NCBI GenBank assembly: GCA_024663395.1
Contig: JANFAH010000054.1
Span: forward strand, 124,001 to 188,000
Length of the DNA: 64,000 bases
Source: Pisolithus tinctorius
Lineage: Eukaryota > Basidiomycota > Agaricomycetes > Boletales > Pisolithaceae
Reading direction: 5' to 3'
Shown here: in pieces, positions 23,789-33,945 of the stretch
Layout of the letters: each line of letters starts with the position of its first letter
How positions within the stretch are numbered: the stretch's first letter is position 1
The notes under the pieces: generated by a model
Database searches by the model: none
The model's input: only the letters and a program-made list of their open reading frames with translations
What the model was told of the DNA's origin: nothing
Made by a program: the position numbers and the translations under genes

Positions 23789-25316
23789 ATGGCACTCAGT
23801 TTCATAGGGTACGTGTTATGTTCGTTCCTTTGGTCGTCATTTTTTTCATAAGAAAACAATCAGGAAGCCCATTTCACTCATTTCGCACTCTGATGTACGA
23901 TACCGGGGTATCTTGGCTGGTATTGATCCTGCAAATTCGACCATCCAGCTTTCCAATGGTATGTCCATCGTTTGTCTAGCAGAAGTTCTCTCCACTCATT
24001 TCATCGCCTAGTCTATTCCATGGGGACAGAATCGCGAAAGTGAGTGTTTTTCCCCTTTGAATGGTCGACAGAAAGGATGAAATCATTACGGATGTAAATG
24101 AGCACTAGCTCACGCGTCCGAGAGCGCATAACTCGTGTGGATGCTTCCGTTGCCTTCCTTCTGACTACTTTCATTCCACTCTGTCGAGCGGATATTGATG
24201 ATTTGTTGCAGGCCACAATCTGAATTCATCCCTCCGGTCCAAGAGCCATACCAGTACATCATCTTCCGTGCTTCGGAAGTGAAAGACCTTGCTGTCGACG
24301 AACCGGCACCACCTCGACGGAGCGTTCACGATGATCCGGCAGTACTTGGTGTGAGTCTTGTTTTCCTATCATCGCCTCCTGCGTGGCAGTATAGGATGAA
24401 AACAACACGGATGTAAAACAAGTCTCAGACTCGTGTGTCCGAGAGCGCATTCAAACCATGTAGATCTCTCCGTTGCCTTCCTTCTGACTTTCTTAGTTGT
24501 CATAAGCTCATCAAACTCGTTCTAATGCACGTTTTTCAGGCTTCTGCTCCCGGCGTCCCTCAGGTTCCCTATCCGCCATATGGTGCACCCTACCAACAGC
24601 CACCTGTACCCCAACCGCCACCTCCGCAACCACAACCCCCTGTGCCATATCCTCAGCAATCACCGCACATTCCCCAAGAAGCTCCTCAGCCATCACCGGT
24701 CCAAAATGGTCAAAACATCCAGCCCGTCAGCGATGGTCCAAGCTCGAGTAACAACGTGCGCCGTCCAAACAATTCTGTTCAAACTGCGACAGCGTCGTTG
24801 GAGACAGTTGAGCGGGCTCTGGGTGATTTGCGTGTCGCCAACGGTGTGTCGGGCGGTAGAGGTGGTCGACGAGGTCATCACGGCCAAGATGCCAAGGTCG
24901 GCGAGCTGACGGTCCCAAACACTGAATTCGACTTCCAGAGTGCCAATGCCCGGTTTGATAAAGCTGCTTTGGCCCCCAAGAAGGCCAAGGAGCTGGAAGA
25001 CGATAAACCCGTGAATGAGGAGTCCCCCGGAGAGAAGGAGAAAGAGAAGGAAGAGCGAGCGTACAACCCCACAAAATCATTCTTTGATAATTTATCTTCT
25101 TCTACGCAGTCTGCACCTCCACCGCAACGCGGACGACGAGGTGGAGGGGCGCGAAATCGGAGGGAAGAGGAACGAGAGAGAAATGTTGCCACGTTCGGTG
25201 AGCCTGGTGGTGTGGGTCTGATGGGTCCTGGTGCATACGTTGGAGGGTATGGTGGTCATGGTCGCAGGGGTGGTCGACCACGGCGGGGTGCTCCTCCTGC
25301 CGGCAATGGTCGTTAG
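23789..25316 (+). CDS. SCD6: LSM14/Scd6 RNA-granule protein
   Basis: Exons: 23789-23808, 23864-23958, 24012-24039, 24212-24350, 24540-25316 (352 residues). Residues 1-90 are the LSm14 domain (IGKPISLISHSDVRYRGILAG). A Pro-Gln-rich linker follows, then the FDF motif (EFDFQSANARFDK), the FFD box (YNPTKSFFDNLSS), the TFG box (RNVATFGEPG) and Gly-Arg repeats. This order defines Scd6/Trailer hitch/LSM14, which binds mRNA, eIF4G and the DEAD-box helicase Dhh1 to repress translation in P-bodies. The RGG tail also binds RNA. Introns 1 and 2 are about 55 bp, but introns 3 and 4 are 172 and 189 bp, and both contain snoRNA-like sequences. The long introns are the only odd feature. Confidence 0.95.
24070..24168 (+). 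ncRNA. Candidate box C/D snoRNA, snR52/U83-like, copy 1 (intronic)
   Basis: It lies inside intron 3 of the LSM14-like gene. A C-like box AGGATGA is at 24074-24080 and a perfect D box CTGA at 24161-24164, 91 bases end to end, a usual C/D size. The 15 bases just before box D (24146-24160) include GCCTTCCTT. They can pair over 12 positions (one G-U) with the universally conserved 18S segment AAGGAAGGCAGC. The fifth base from box D then points at the A that is 2'-O-methylated in yeast (A420, snR52) and human (A468, U83). A possible D' (CCGA, 24118-24121) and C' (GTGGATG) are weak. The C box deviates at one position and the terminal stem is short. Confidence 0.7.
24389..24491 (+). ncRNA. Candidate box C/D snoRNA, snR52/U83-like, copy 2 (intronic)
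   Basis: It lies inside intron 4, one exon after copy 1. The C-like box AGGATGA is at 24393-24399 and D box CTGA at 24484-24487, 95 bases end to end. Blocks shared with copy 1 in the same order are ACGGATGTAAA (11 bases), GTCCGAGAGCGCAT (14) and TCCGTTGCCTTCCTT plus box D. The bases between the blocks have diverged freely, so this is not a recent intron duplication; the conserved blocks are under constraint. Same predicted 18S target as copy 1. Confidence 0.7.
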
Positions 25317-25506
25317 TAGCTTTTAGCTTTAGGGTCTTCACATTTCGTTCGATTTCAAGGCACTGCGTGTCTTTGCAGAATGATTACTACTACAAATCAG
25401 TTCACCCACGATGGCTATTTCGAGAAAAATGCATTGCTTATGTAAGCTACTCTCATCTGTTAGCTCCGGAATGTCCTCCGCTGATGTTACGGTTAAGTTG
25501 CCCACC

Positions 25507-27912
25507 ATGGGTTCGGATATCAAGTACCCTGACGGTGTGGGCCTTGAGTTGGACATTCCACGTACTCAGCGACCCACCGCGCTGCGCACGACCGCCGCAT
25601 TTGTCGCCGGCGTCGTGGTCACTTTGACAGCCGTAGCCCAATACGCGTCATGGAGTGGGCTGCATTTATCTACCAGTCTAATTGCAGTGCCAGGGACACC
25701 AGAATGGCACGATTACCCTGCACCATCGCCAACCAACGTCTTTCCTTCGGCGTTTCCTAGCGAGTAAGTGGAACTGACTGATGGGACATTCGTTTCGCCC
25801 CTGACGCGTTCGTTAAGCGTGGGCTACCCAGGACCCACACACCCCGGTGCTGAGCCCGGCGTAGCGGCCACCGCTCCAGCCTACCCGTTACACTCGGGGT
25901 CAGCCCACCTCGTACCTCCCCCTCATTTCGCGAAAGGGAAAGGCAAGTCGAAGAAGGACAAGTTCGATGTTTTCAGACATTGGGGATCCCTCTCGCCGTG
26001 GTACTCTGTCGAACAGGGCGCTTTCGGTGTAGATTCTAGTCCAGAAGCTCCGGAGACGTGTCAGATTACTGGAGTGCACCTCCTGCATCGACATGGAGCG
26101 AGATACCCAGCAGACGTCAGTAAGTTGCCACCGCTTGGCTATGACCGATATTACTTAATTCCAACTGCTCAGAGTCTATGCGGGGTCCATCCGGCTTTGC
26201 TGCACGCCTCCGTTCTGCAAATGTGACCGCTCGTGGACCTCTTCGCTTTTTAAACGATTGGTATGTCTTCTGGTCGGTCTCCTGGAGTTGTCTAGTCTCA
26301 TCCGGTCGGCAGGACATATAAACTTGGTCAGGAAGGTACGTTTGAATGTCGTGTCACCTGAATATTCTCTTCTAATCCTCTCAGGCCTCACACCATTTGG
26401 AAGAGCTCAGTTATGTACGTGATTGGGCCATATCTCTTGAAACAAATAACTGCATCTCTCTGCCTCAGTCGACCTCGGCGTCTCTATGCGGATGAGATAT
26501 GGTTTTCTTCTCAAGGTGAGGAATCACCTAAAACTCGGAACCATTTCGTTCCTTAAATTTCACTCAGAACTTTACGGCTGCCAATATCCTTCCGGTGTTC
26601 CGTACCGAGTCTCAGTGTGTATCCGTTTGGAACGCGTGGGTGAGCTTGCTCACAGTTACAGGAACCGGATGTTGTCATCCGCACAGAACTTCGCGCTCGG
26701 GTTCTTTGGATACCCATTAGACAATCAATACCAACAGGTAGTCACCATCGAAGCAAGTGGTGTGAGTCCCCTTCCGTGCCATTCTCCAGTAGGACACTCA
26801 AATAGGTGTAGTTCAACAATACTCTCGCTCCTTATCGCTCGTGCCAGAATAACGCGGACATAAGCAAGGCTTATCGCGGTATTTCGCCCTCCAATGAGTG
26901 GATAGCCAAATATCTCCAGAAGGCTGTCAGGCGGTTACAAAAGCACATCTCCGGTATAGAACTAAATGCGAAAGACGTATTTACCATGCAAGAAACGTGT
27001 GCCTACGAGGTTCGAAGCCGCATTGTTCCTACATGTTTCAAGTATCTTATGGGTCATTGTGCAGACCGTGGCTCTTGGTTTTTCCAAGTTTTGCGAACTC
27101 TTCACTGAGAAAGAGTGGGAAGGGTTCGACTATGCGTGCGTCATTCTTAATTTCTAGATGTACGAAGACTGAAATTAGAGATAGTTACGATATAAATTTT
27201 TGGTCAGTCGCGTACCTTGGTGAATGACATCCACTAAGTAGGTTGTAGGTATGGTGTGGGCCCTGGGTCACCTCTTTCCAGAGCACTAGGCATTGGCTAT
27301 GTCCAAGAACTCGTCTCTAGGCTGACCCAAACACCTATCGAGATTCACAACAGCTCGACAAATGCGACACTACACAATTCTGTTACTTTTCCCCTTGGTC
27401 ACAGCTTGTATGTCGACGCCACACACGAAGTGGTTATCATAAACGGTACGTCTTGATCTTTTGGCTGAAGGAGTGGGAGAGACAATTGTGATGTTGCAGT
27501 CCTCACGGCTTTGGGCTTGAAGAGTTTTGCTGAGACGGGCCCTCTCCCCAACGACTATATCCCTGAAGGACTTTCGTTTAAGACATCCCAGATCGCCCCG
27601 TTCGCTGCCAACGTTCAGTTCCAAAGTAAATTTAGTGTTGACCGACAGTTACGTAGTACTAACCTCTACACAGTACTCTCCTGCAGCTCCGAACCTGGAC
27701 CGCAAATTCGTGTGATAGTCAATGACGGTGTTGTTCCTCTCAATGTACTGAGGGGATGCCCAGACAATCAGCATGGCATGTGCCCGGTGGATGCGTTTGT
27801 TGGAGCGCAGAAAGAGCACATAAGAACGACAGATTGGAACCTTGTTTGTAACGAGGATTGGGAGGTCCCAGAAGGATGGAATACTACCGGCGGATACCCC
27901 GACTGGATCTGA
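25507..27912 (+). CDS. Membrane-anchored histidine acid phosphatase (phytase-like)
   Basis: Fourteen exons beginning 25507-25763, 25818-26119 and 26173-26260 and ending 27674-27912 sum to 585 residues in phase. An N-terminal cytoplasmic tail is followed by one membrane segment (AAFVAGVVVTLTAVAQYA, about residues 35-52), then a Pro-rich stalk and the catalytic domain. The phosphate-binding motif is HRHGARYP (His nucleophile). The proton-donor position reads ATHE instead of the HD of classical phytases. Conserved Cys residues and SSAQNFALGFFGYP fit the basidiomycete branch of clan-2 histidine phosphatases. The family hydrolyses phosphomonoesters outside the cell or in the secretory path. The ATG at 25507 has a strong CCACC context; an in-frame ATG at 25411 would add 32 residues. 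Confidence 0.9.
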
Positions 27913-28017
27913 ACAGTCAATATCACCGCTGCCTTGGTTTTTTTGGGCGTAGTAGACGTGCTCATGACGATATATGTATGATATACCCTCAGTGACACAG
28001 CCACATTCATGTATGAA

Positions 28018-28877
28018 ATGTTGCGTTCTCGTAATTCGATCCTGCCAATGTCGACGATCGCACAGAGAACGCGTCTTCTCGCACAACGGCGCATCTTCAC
28101 AGCGCCCCAGAGACTGTACGCGACTACAGACTCTGTCCCAAAACCTCCGCCCCCTGCTCAACAACCACCAGTCGAGACGTTCTCTTCACCGTCCAAACCC
28201 AGATTATATTATGCTCGGCCACCCTCCAAGTCAGACCTCCCAGAAATAAAGGTTGGGTTGTTGTCGCACTTGAAGTGCGAAACGCTGAAACCAATATTAT
28301 TGCTAGAAACGATGGCCATTAGTCCTTGCCTTCGCTGCTCTTGGTGTTGCTGGATGGGCAGCGTTCCTTCTGTTCGTGACCAACCAAGAGAAACTGGCTA
28401 GTTCCGTCGTGAAACAAATCCTTCAAACAGTCCGAGAGCATGATGGTCTGAAAGACGTTCTTGGCGATGCTATTCGTCCCGAACCCACATGGTATCTGAA
28501 TGGGGATCCCTGGATAAGTGGCTCGGTGAGTGGGTGGATATATTTCACTGGAATAATGTTTTCACCGATCCTCGGCTGTGCTGCAGGTCAACCTTCCTGC
28601 TGGGCATGTGGACTTGAGCTTCCGTGTGAAGGGACACCGAGGTTAGCTTCATTCCTCGCCCTGTCAGTGTCCAATAACCAATGCAATGCCAGGGAGTGGC
28701 ACTCTATACTTCACAAGCATACGAAAGGCGAAGGGAGAGCCGTTCACCCCTCGTAAGCCAGATATCATCCCTATGAGTTTCACGCGCACTCAAAATCCAC
28801 CAGTACGATTCCGAGTCATATCCGACGACGGAAGAGTCATCAACGTGCTTACTCCATCATCTGATCTGGCAGCGTAA
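28018..28877 (+). CDS. COA1: Cytochrome oxidase assembly factor COA1
   Basis: Exons: 28018-28251, 28307-28525, 28587-28641, 28693-28752, 28804-28877 (213 residues). The first 35 residues are Arg- and Ser-rich without acids, a mitochondrial presequence. One membrane helix follows KRW (about residues 81-101, PLVLAFAALGVAGWAAFLLF). The intermembrane-space part has the Coa1 signature GHVDLSFRVKGHRGSGTLYF. COA1 works with Shy1/SURF1 and Mss51 to mature COX1. In-frame ATGs at 28009, 28018 and 28048 are possible starts; I chose 28018 because it gives the fullest presequence without the extra MYE. COX16, another complex IV factor, lies 8 kb upstream. Confidence 0.88.
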
Positions 28878-29345
28878 CGAGTAAGACTGCGGGCTCGGTG
28901 GGTTGCATTTCTCCGCGCTACGGTTCCGTATAATGCCTCATGACTTGCGTCACGCGGTCGTGCAGGGGCACTGGTTGAGTTACATAGTCTCAGGGAATGT
29001 TGGTTGTCCCTTCTGGACCATGGCTGTGGCATCGCCCTAACCAACTCGATGAGAATATGTCAATATGTAAAGTACTCCGATATAGAGGTAATACAAATCT
29101 AAGCTCCTTGCATTCTGTTTGAGTTTCGGCACACTCAGTTCCGTCACAACGCAGCCTGCCCACAGCACTGCCGATACCATTGCGTTTCAGGTATTCAGGC
29201 TGCGGCTGAGGGTATCGTGTGCCTTGCCACGCCGGCGACACTGTAATGGGATATTGTCATGACTCGTGGGGGGGCGCAAAGACATTCAAAAAGGAGTCGA
29301 GATCCTCCTGAATCGCTCCACTCGTAACTTTTTCGCATCTTCGTC
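28878..29345. other. Intergenic spacer, nothing recognised
   Basis: This is CG-rich sequence between COA1 and the SDR-like gene, with short stop-broken frames only. It should hold the COA1 terminator and the next promoter. I see no RNA gene. Confidence 0.5.
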
Positions 29346-30286
29346 ATGAACGACATCAAGGTACTCGCTGTAGGGGGGTCGAGGAACATTGGCTACTATG
29401 CCTCGCTAAGGCTGCTCAGTAAGTCGACTTCATAACGGGACCACTTCATTCTTGCTGAGTCTTGTGTGAAGATTTGGGGGCTACAGTGACTTTTCTCCTG
29501 CGCTCACCATCAGTTTTCAACGATGACGCGACAATTAAACGCTATGTTAACTCCGGCAAAGCACGGCTAGTTAAGGGAAACGCCCACGTACGGGAGGACG
29601 TCGAACGCGCCTGGACTGAGGCTGCAAAAGGTGACGACAACAGACCGGTCGATTTCCTCATCTTTACAGTTGATGAGTTTTCGCAGCTATCGTGCTCCGT
29701 GACTAGCTCAGGTGGACCGCGGCATACATATGTAGGTGGCACTGGCCGCTTCACACTCTCTAAGGGATTCGTGATCTCCCCTCCGAACCTCGTCACCCAA
29801 GCGCTATTAAATTGCTTGGAAACCCTTCCAACACCGACACCGAAGATCATCACCATTTCTTCTGCGGGCTTAACACGTGCTTCACATAAGAATTTGCCAC
29901 TCCTTCTCAAACCTTTGTACGGCTATCTCCTACAAGTACCCCACAAAGATAAGTGCGGGGCAGAGGAGATTCTCGCTCATTGTGCTGGTTGGCCTTGGGA
30001 GGAGTGTGACAGTCCCGGACCGGAGATCTTGGGTGCTAACTGGAAAGAGCGCGTGCCTGATGGTGGCCAACTGAAGAGCGTCGTCGTCATTCGTCCCGCA
30101 CTTTTAACGGACGGCGAGTGCCGTGCTGATGATGCTTCCCGGAACAAGCAGGCTTATCGGGTGAATGAGGGGGATCTGAGTGGTAGTTATATGGTGTCGA
30201 GGAAGGACGTCGCACACTTCCTCGTCGAGGGTGTCATCAAAGATTGGGACACATGGCAGGGCAAACGCGTCAGCATTGCCTACTAG
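29346..30286 (+). CDS. Atypical SDR, NAD(P)-binding Rossmann-fold protein
   Basis: Exons 29346-29418 and 29472-30286 (295 residues). The dinucleotide-binding loop is VGGSRNIGYY (residues 8-17), close to the GxxGxxG of atypical short-chain dehydrogenases. Later features are SKGFVISPPNLVTQALLNCL, TISSAGLTR and SRKDVAHFL, as in NmrA/SDR-a relatives. A stretch of about 20 residues at 29670-29735 (before GGTGRF) looks inserted relative to family members; no frame-keeping intron of normal size could be found there. The substrate is unknown and location is probably cytosolic. Confidence 0.75.
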
Positions 30287-30522
30287 CCCATCTCGAGACA
30301 GTTTTTTTCTCACCCAAGTCACCCAAAGATTGATTTCTCAGTTCTAAGGCTTTGTAAAAACATGCTGTATCGTTATCGTATGGACTGTTTTGTACATGTC
30401 TGGTGTCGCGACTCACGCGCATGTCCGTATAAGTCTCACACAAACTGCCTTGAACGTTCTGTAAACGGGTCGCCCAGCATCATATCCAGACATACCCTGC
30501 ACTACGATACCAGTTTGATCAA

Positions 30523-32968
30523 ATGTCCGGGCCCAGAAGTGACTTCACGCATCCCGGCTCGTCCAAAGCATCGCTACTAGCTGGCACACGCCATTCCGAT
30601 GACTCCATTGATTCGCTCCGAAACCTCGAACTATCAGACGGGCCAGTGCCGCCCAGTGAGCGACGCAGATCGATTTCACTTTCGGGATTTGACTTTCAAC
30701 GAGATTTGCTACCGCTCAGTGCAAGTCTCAGCGAACCGGACAATGTACATGGAGAAGCAGTCGAGAAGAGTATTGGCTTGATACAAGGTGGGTGTCCATT
30801 CGCGGTCTCACACACAAATCTTGCTGACGGAAGTAATTCGTAGGCATTGGCCTGGTCGTAGGACTCCAGGTAGGACTATGTTCTGAAGGACCGACATTTC
30901 GTCATAACTGACTTTTGGACGCTAGATCGGTTCCGGGATCTTGTAAGTCTCTCTGTGGCATCACCCTGGCGGTCTGGCGAACGGGGCGATATCCACAGCT
31001 CCTCTCCCGGTGTGGTGGTCGCGAATACCCATAGCGTTGGAGCGAGTCTTGCCGTATGGCTCGCGTCAGGGCTACTAGCATGGACCGGCGCGAGCAGTTA
31101 CGCAGAGCTTGGGTGCGTGACTTTTCCATTCAAGGGATTTTGACACATTATAAACGTGTTTGGTGCAGCTCAAGTATTCCTCTCAACGGGGGTGCACAAG
31201 CCTATCTTGCCTACGCCTATGGGCCACTTGTCTCGTACCTTTTCGCTTGGACTGCCATTTCCGCCCTTAAGCCAGGTTTGCTTCCTTCCTGCCATCCCAG
31301 TTAACACTCGCGTGATCGTCTTGTTGACATTAGGCTCGAACGCAGTGATCAGTCTCATCTTCGCAGAGTATCTTAACCGACTTTTATGGCACACCACTCG
31401 TGTCCAGGTATCCCCAGATGAAATCCCCCCGTGGGCCATCAAACTCACTGCGGTAGTAGCAGTCGTTCTCGTTGCTTGTATCTGCGCGGCGACACGGAAT
31501 ATGGGCACGCGTGCTGCCGTCGTGTTCATGAGTGTCAAGGCATGTTCGAGCCCCATCCGTTGTCGATTATTCACTGATGGACCATGTAGATTGTCGCATT
31601 GGTACGTTGTCATTTTTCTCAACCTACTTCCATGTTCTTGGAACTGAACTTGGAGGGATTTTAGATGTCCATCACTATAATTGGTCTGATGCAGCTGATA
31701 CGAGGCCGGGTGTCAGAGTCCTTTAAGGAGCCGTTGTTTGACGGCTCTAGCCAAAGTCCATCCGAGTATTCGCTAGCATTGTACTCCGGGTTATGGGCTT
31801 TCGATGGGTGGGACCAGGCAAACTACGTGGGTGGTGAAATGAAAAACCCGGAGAGGAACATTCCAAGGGCCATCCACTGGAGCATGTTTATCGTCATCGT
31901 AAGTGTCTTAGCGTTTTAAGAAGTCACTTAGAATGATAGTAACATGCACGAAGAGTCTCTTTCTGCTTGCGAATATTTCGTACCTGGTGGTCCTGGACAA
32001 GCAGACAGTTGGGCTGAGTAACACCGTCGCTTTGGATTTTGGCCGTGCATTATTTGGTCCTGTGGGAGGTATGGTGTTCGCACTCATGGTCGCTATCTCT
32101 TGTTTCGGTGCCCTAAATGGTGAAGTATTATGCTCCGGTAAGGGATGTACATTTGCGCTAAACCTCATTATATGTCAGGTACTGTCTTTACCTGTGCACG
32201 CCTGGTTGCAGTGGCAGGTCGTGAAGGATACCTTCCTGCGATGTTTGGAAAGCTACATAAATCACGCAAAACGCCCGTGAATGCTATCTCGCTCCAGGCT
32301 GGGTTGACAATCGCGTTCATCGTCGTTGGTGGCGGTTTCCGTTCATTGATAAATTTTTCCGTTCTTGCCTCATGGGCGTTCTATTTTTTGACTGTGAGTG
32401 AAGTAGTGGATGCGTCCGTTGTCATTGGTTGATAGCACTTGCGTAGGTCCTTGGGCTGGTGATACTGCGGGTGAAAGAACCAAACCTCGAGAGGTGTGTA
32501 GTGTCGGAAAAAATCCCCCAAGATGTTATCTCCTCAATGTCGTGTACAACAGACCGTACAGGACATGGATAGTGACACCACTGACCTTCTGCGCAGTGGC
32601 GCTATTTCTGCTATGCATGCCGATTATTGCCGCACCATTGGAAGCCGCAGCTGTCCTTGGTAGGTTGAACGTTTTTGGTCTGCCACGTTGGTCTAATTAC
32701 GCAACCCTCAGGTTTCGTACTTGCCGGCGTGCCGGTATACTACCTCACGAATCAGGATGAACAAGCCAAGCTACCATTCCTGATGAGTGCGTGTCATATT
32801 GACGAGCCGAGAACTTCCTCTAAACTAAACGAACGCGTAGGTTTGGTTGGTTCTTGGATCTCTCGGCTATTTGGACAATCGAGAGTTAGCGATGGGTGGC
32901 AAGCGGTATCGCAGGGCGACGAAGTGGAGATGGCCCAAGATGGCGAGACTTCACGCCTGACCATATGA
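30523..32968 (+). CDS. Amino-acid permease of the LAT/APC family (MUP1-like)
   Basis: About twelve exons encode roughly 600 residues. The N-terminus (about residues 1-85) is Ser-rich and cytoplasmic. After that come the APC signature pieces: GIGLVVGLQIGSGIF, ASPGVVVANTHSVGASLAVW, TGASSYAELG and later WAFDGWDQANYVGGEMKNPERNIPRAI, which is typical of LAT/MUP1 transporters. Further membrane helices run to about 32720, followed by a hydrophilic C-tail. The family moves neutral amino acids such as methionine across the plasma membrane with protons. Exon edges in the 31.0-32.2 kb part are approximate. The stop is TGA at 32966-32968. Confidence 0.88.
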
Positions 32969-33260
32969 ATTGACCATATTATTGCGAGTTCCAGAAAGGC
33001 TCTACAGTGCGAAACACTGGAGTAAGATTCTTATGTGCATTTACATACGTACTGCAGTCTATGGTTGCAGTTCTGCCGCAACTAATATTATAGTGGAACC
33101 TGCGTGAATTTTCGGGATTGATACAGTTCGCCGAGCACGATTTGATTGGCTCCGGGAGGGGCTTTGTCAGAATCGCTGCGCTGTCATATATATCAGTTCC
33201 CAGTCGTGCTCTTCATCGCATTGCTGGATACAAGTAACCAACAAACCAGATCGATCGAGG

Positions 33261-33705
33261 ATGACGGTGGGTGACTCTCGAGGCGTGTGTGGCCATCAAT
33301 TCCCAATAACTATGTGTCGGTAGCAACACACGTATCAGTACGAAGTCAAGGTAGGAATATCCGCTCGTCGAGACGGGTAAAATTGCTGACAACATGACCG
33401 TCAGATGACCTGTTCTGGTTGCTCAGGTGCGGTATCCCGCGCACTGGCCAAGTTGAAGGAGCAGGGTGCATGCCGGTTAATTACAGCCAAGGATGACGAG
33501 TGACTGACACGTGTACTGAACAGGCGTCGAATCGTATGACGTTAACTTGGAGAAACAACAGGTAACCGTGCACGGTACAGCGGAGTATGACTTTGTGCTA
33601 GAGAAAATCAAGAAGACGGGCAAGGACGTGAGTGTTGACCGAGACGAGAATGGGTGTGTTGGCTGACGGACGTGCCAGGTCATCTCCGGTCAAGTCGTGT
33701 CTTAG
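33261..33705 (+). CDS. ATX1: Copper metallochaperone ATX1
   Basis: Exons: 33261-33266, 33339-33350, 33405-33465, 33524-33627, 33679-33705 (69 residues, the usual size). The copper site is MTCSGCSGAV (MxCxxC) and the HMA fold continues with VESYDVNLEKQQVTV and KTGKDV, whose Lys is the conserved loop-5 residue. ATX1 carries Cu(I) in the cytosol to the Ccc2 P-type ATPase, which loads multicopper ferroxidases. The start codon exon is only 6 bases and the next 12, both with good GT-AG borders. The ferric reductase starts 240 bp downstream on the same strand, suggesting a shared role in iron and copper uptake. Confidence 0.95.
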
Positions 33706-33945
33706 TAGATTGATATCAGTACTTCGTTGGATGGTTGTCGAGGATAAACCTTTTGTAAGAGAATGTGGATAATAGATGTAACGATGTGAACTGCTGCGGC
33801 CAAGTTGTCCGCTCCTCCGCCTTGGCGTGGTCTGCTCTTTATATTTAGATTTCACTGTAATGGCTCTCCGCATTGCGGTCCTCCGGTCGAGAATTCTCTG
33901 ACGGTCTTTCTCAATATTTCTATCTGGCGAGACGGGTCCGCCAGC

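Noticed and set aside
29670..29735. Retained intron in the SDR-like gene
   Set aside because: A GT...AG pair exists, but removing it breaks the downstream frame; the segment is more simply an insertion in the protein.
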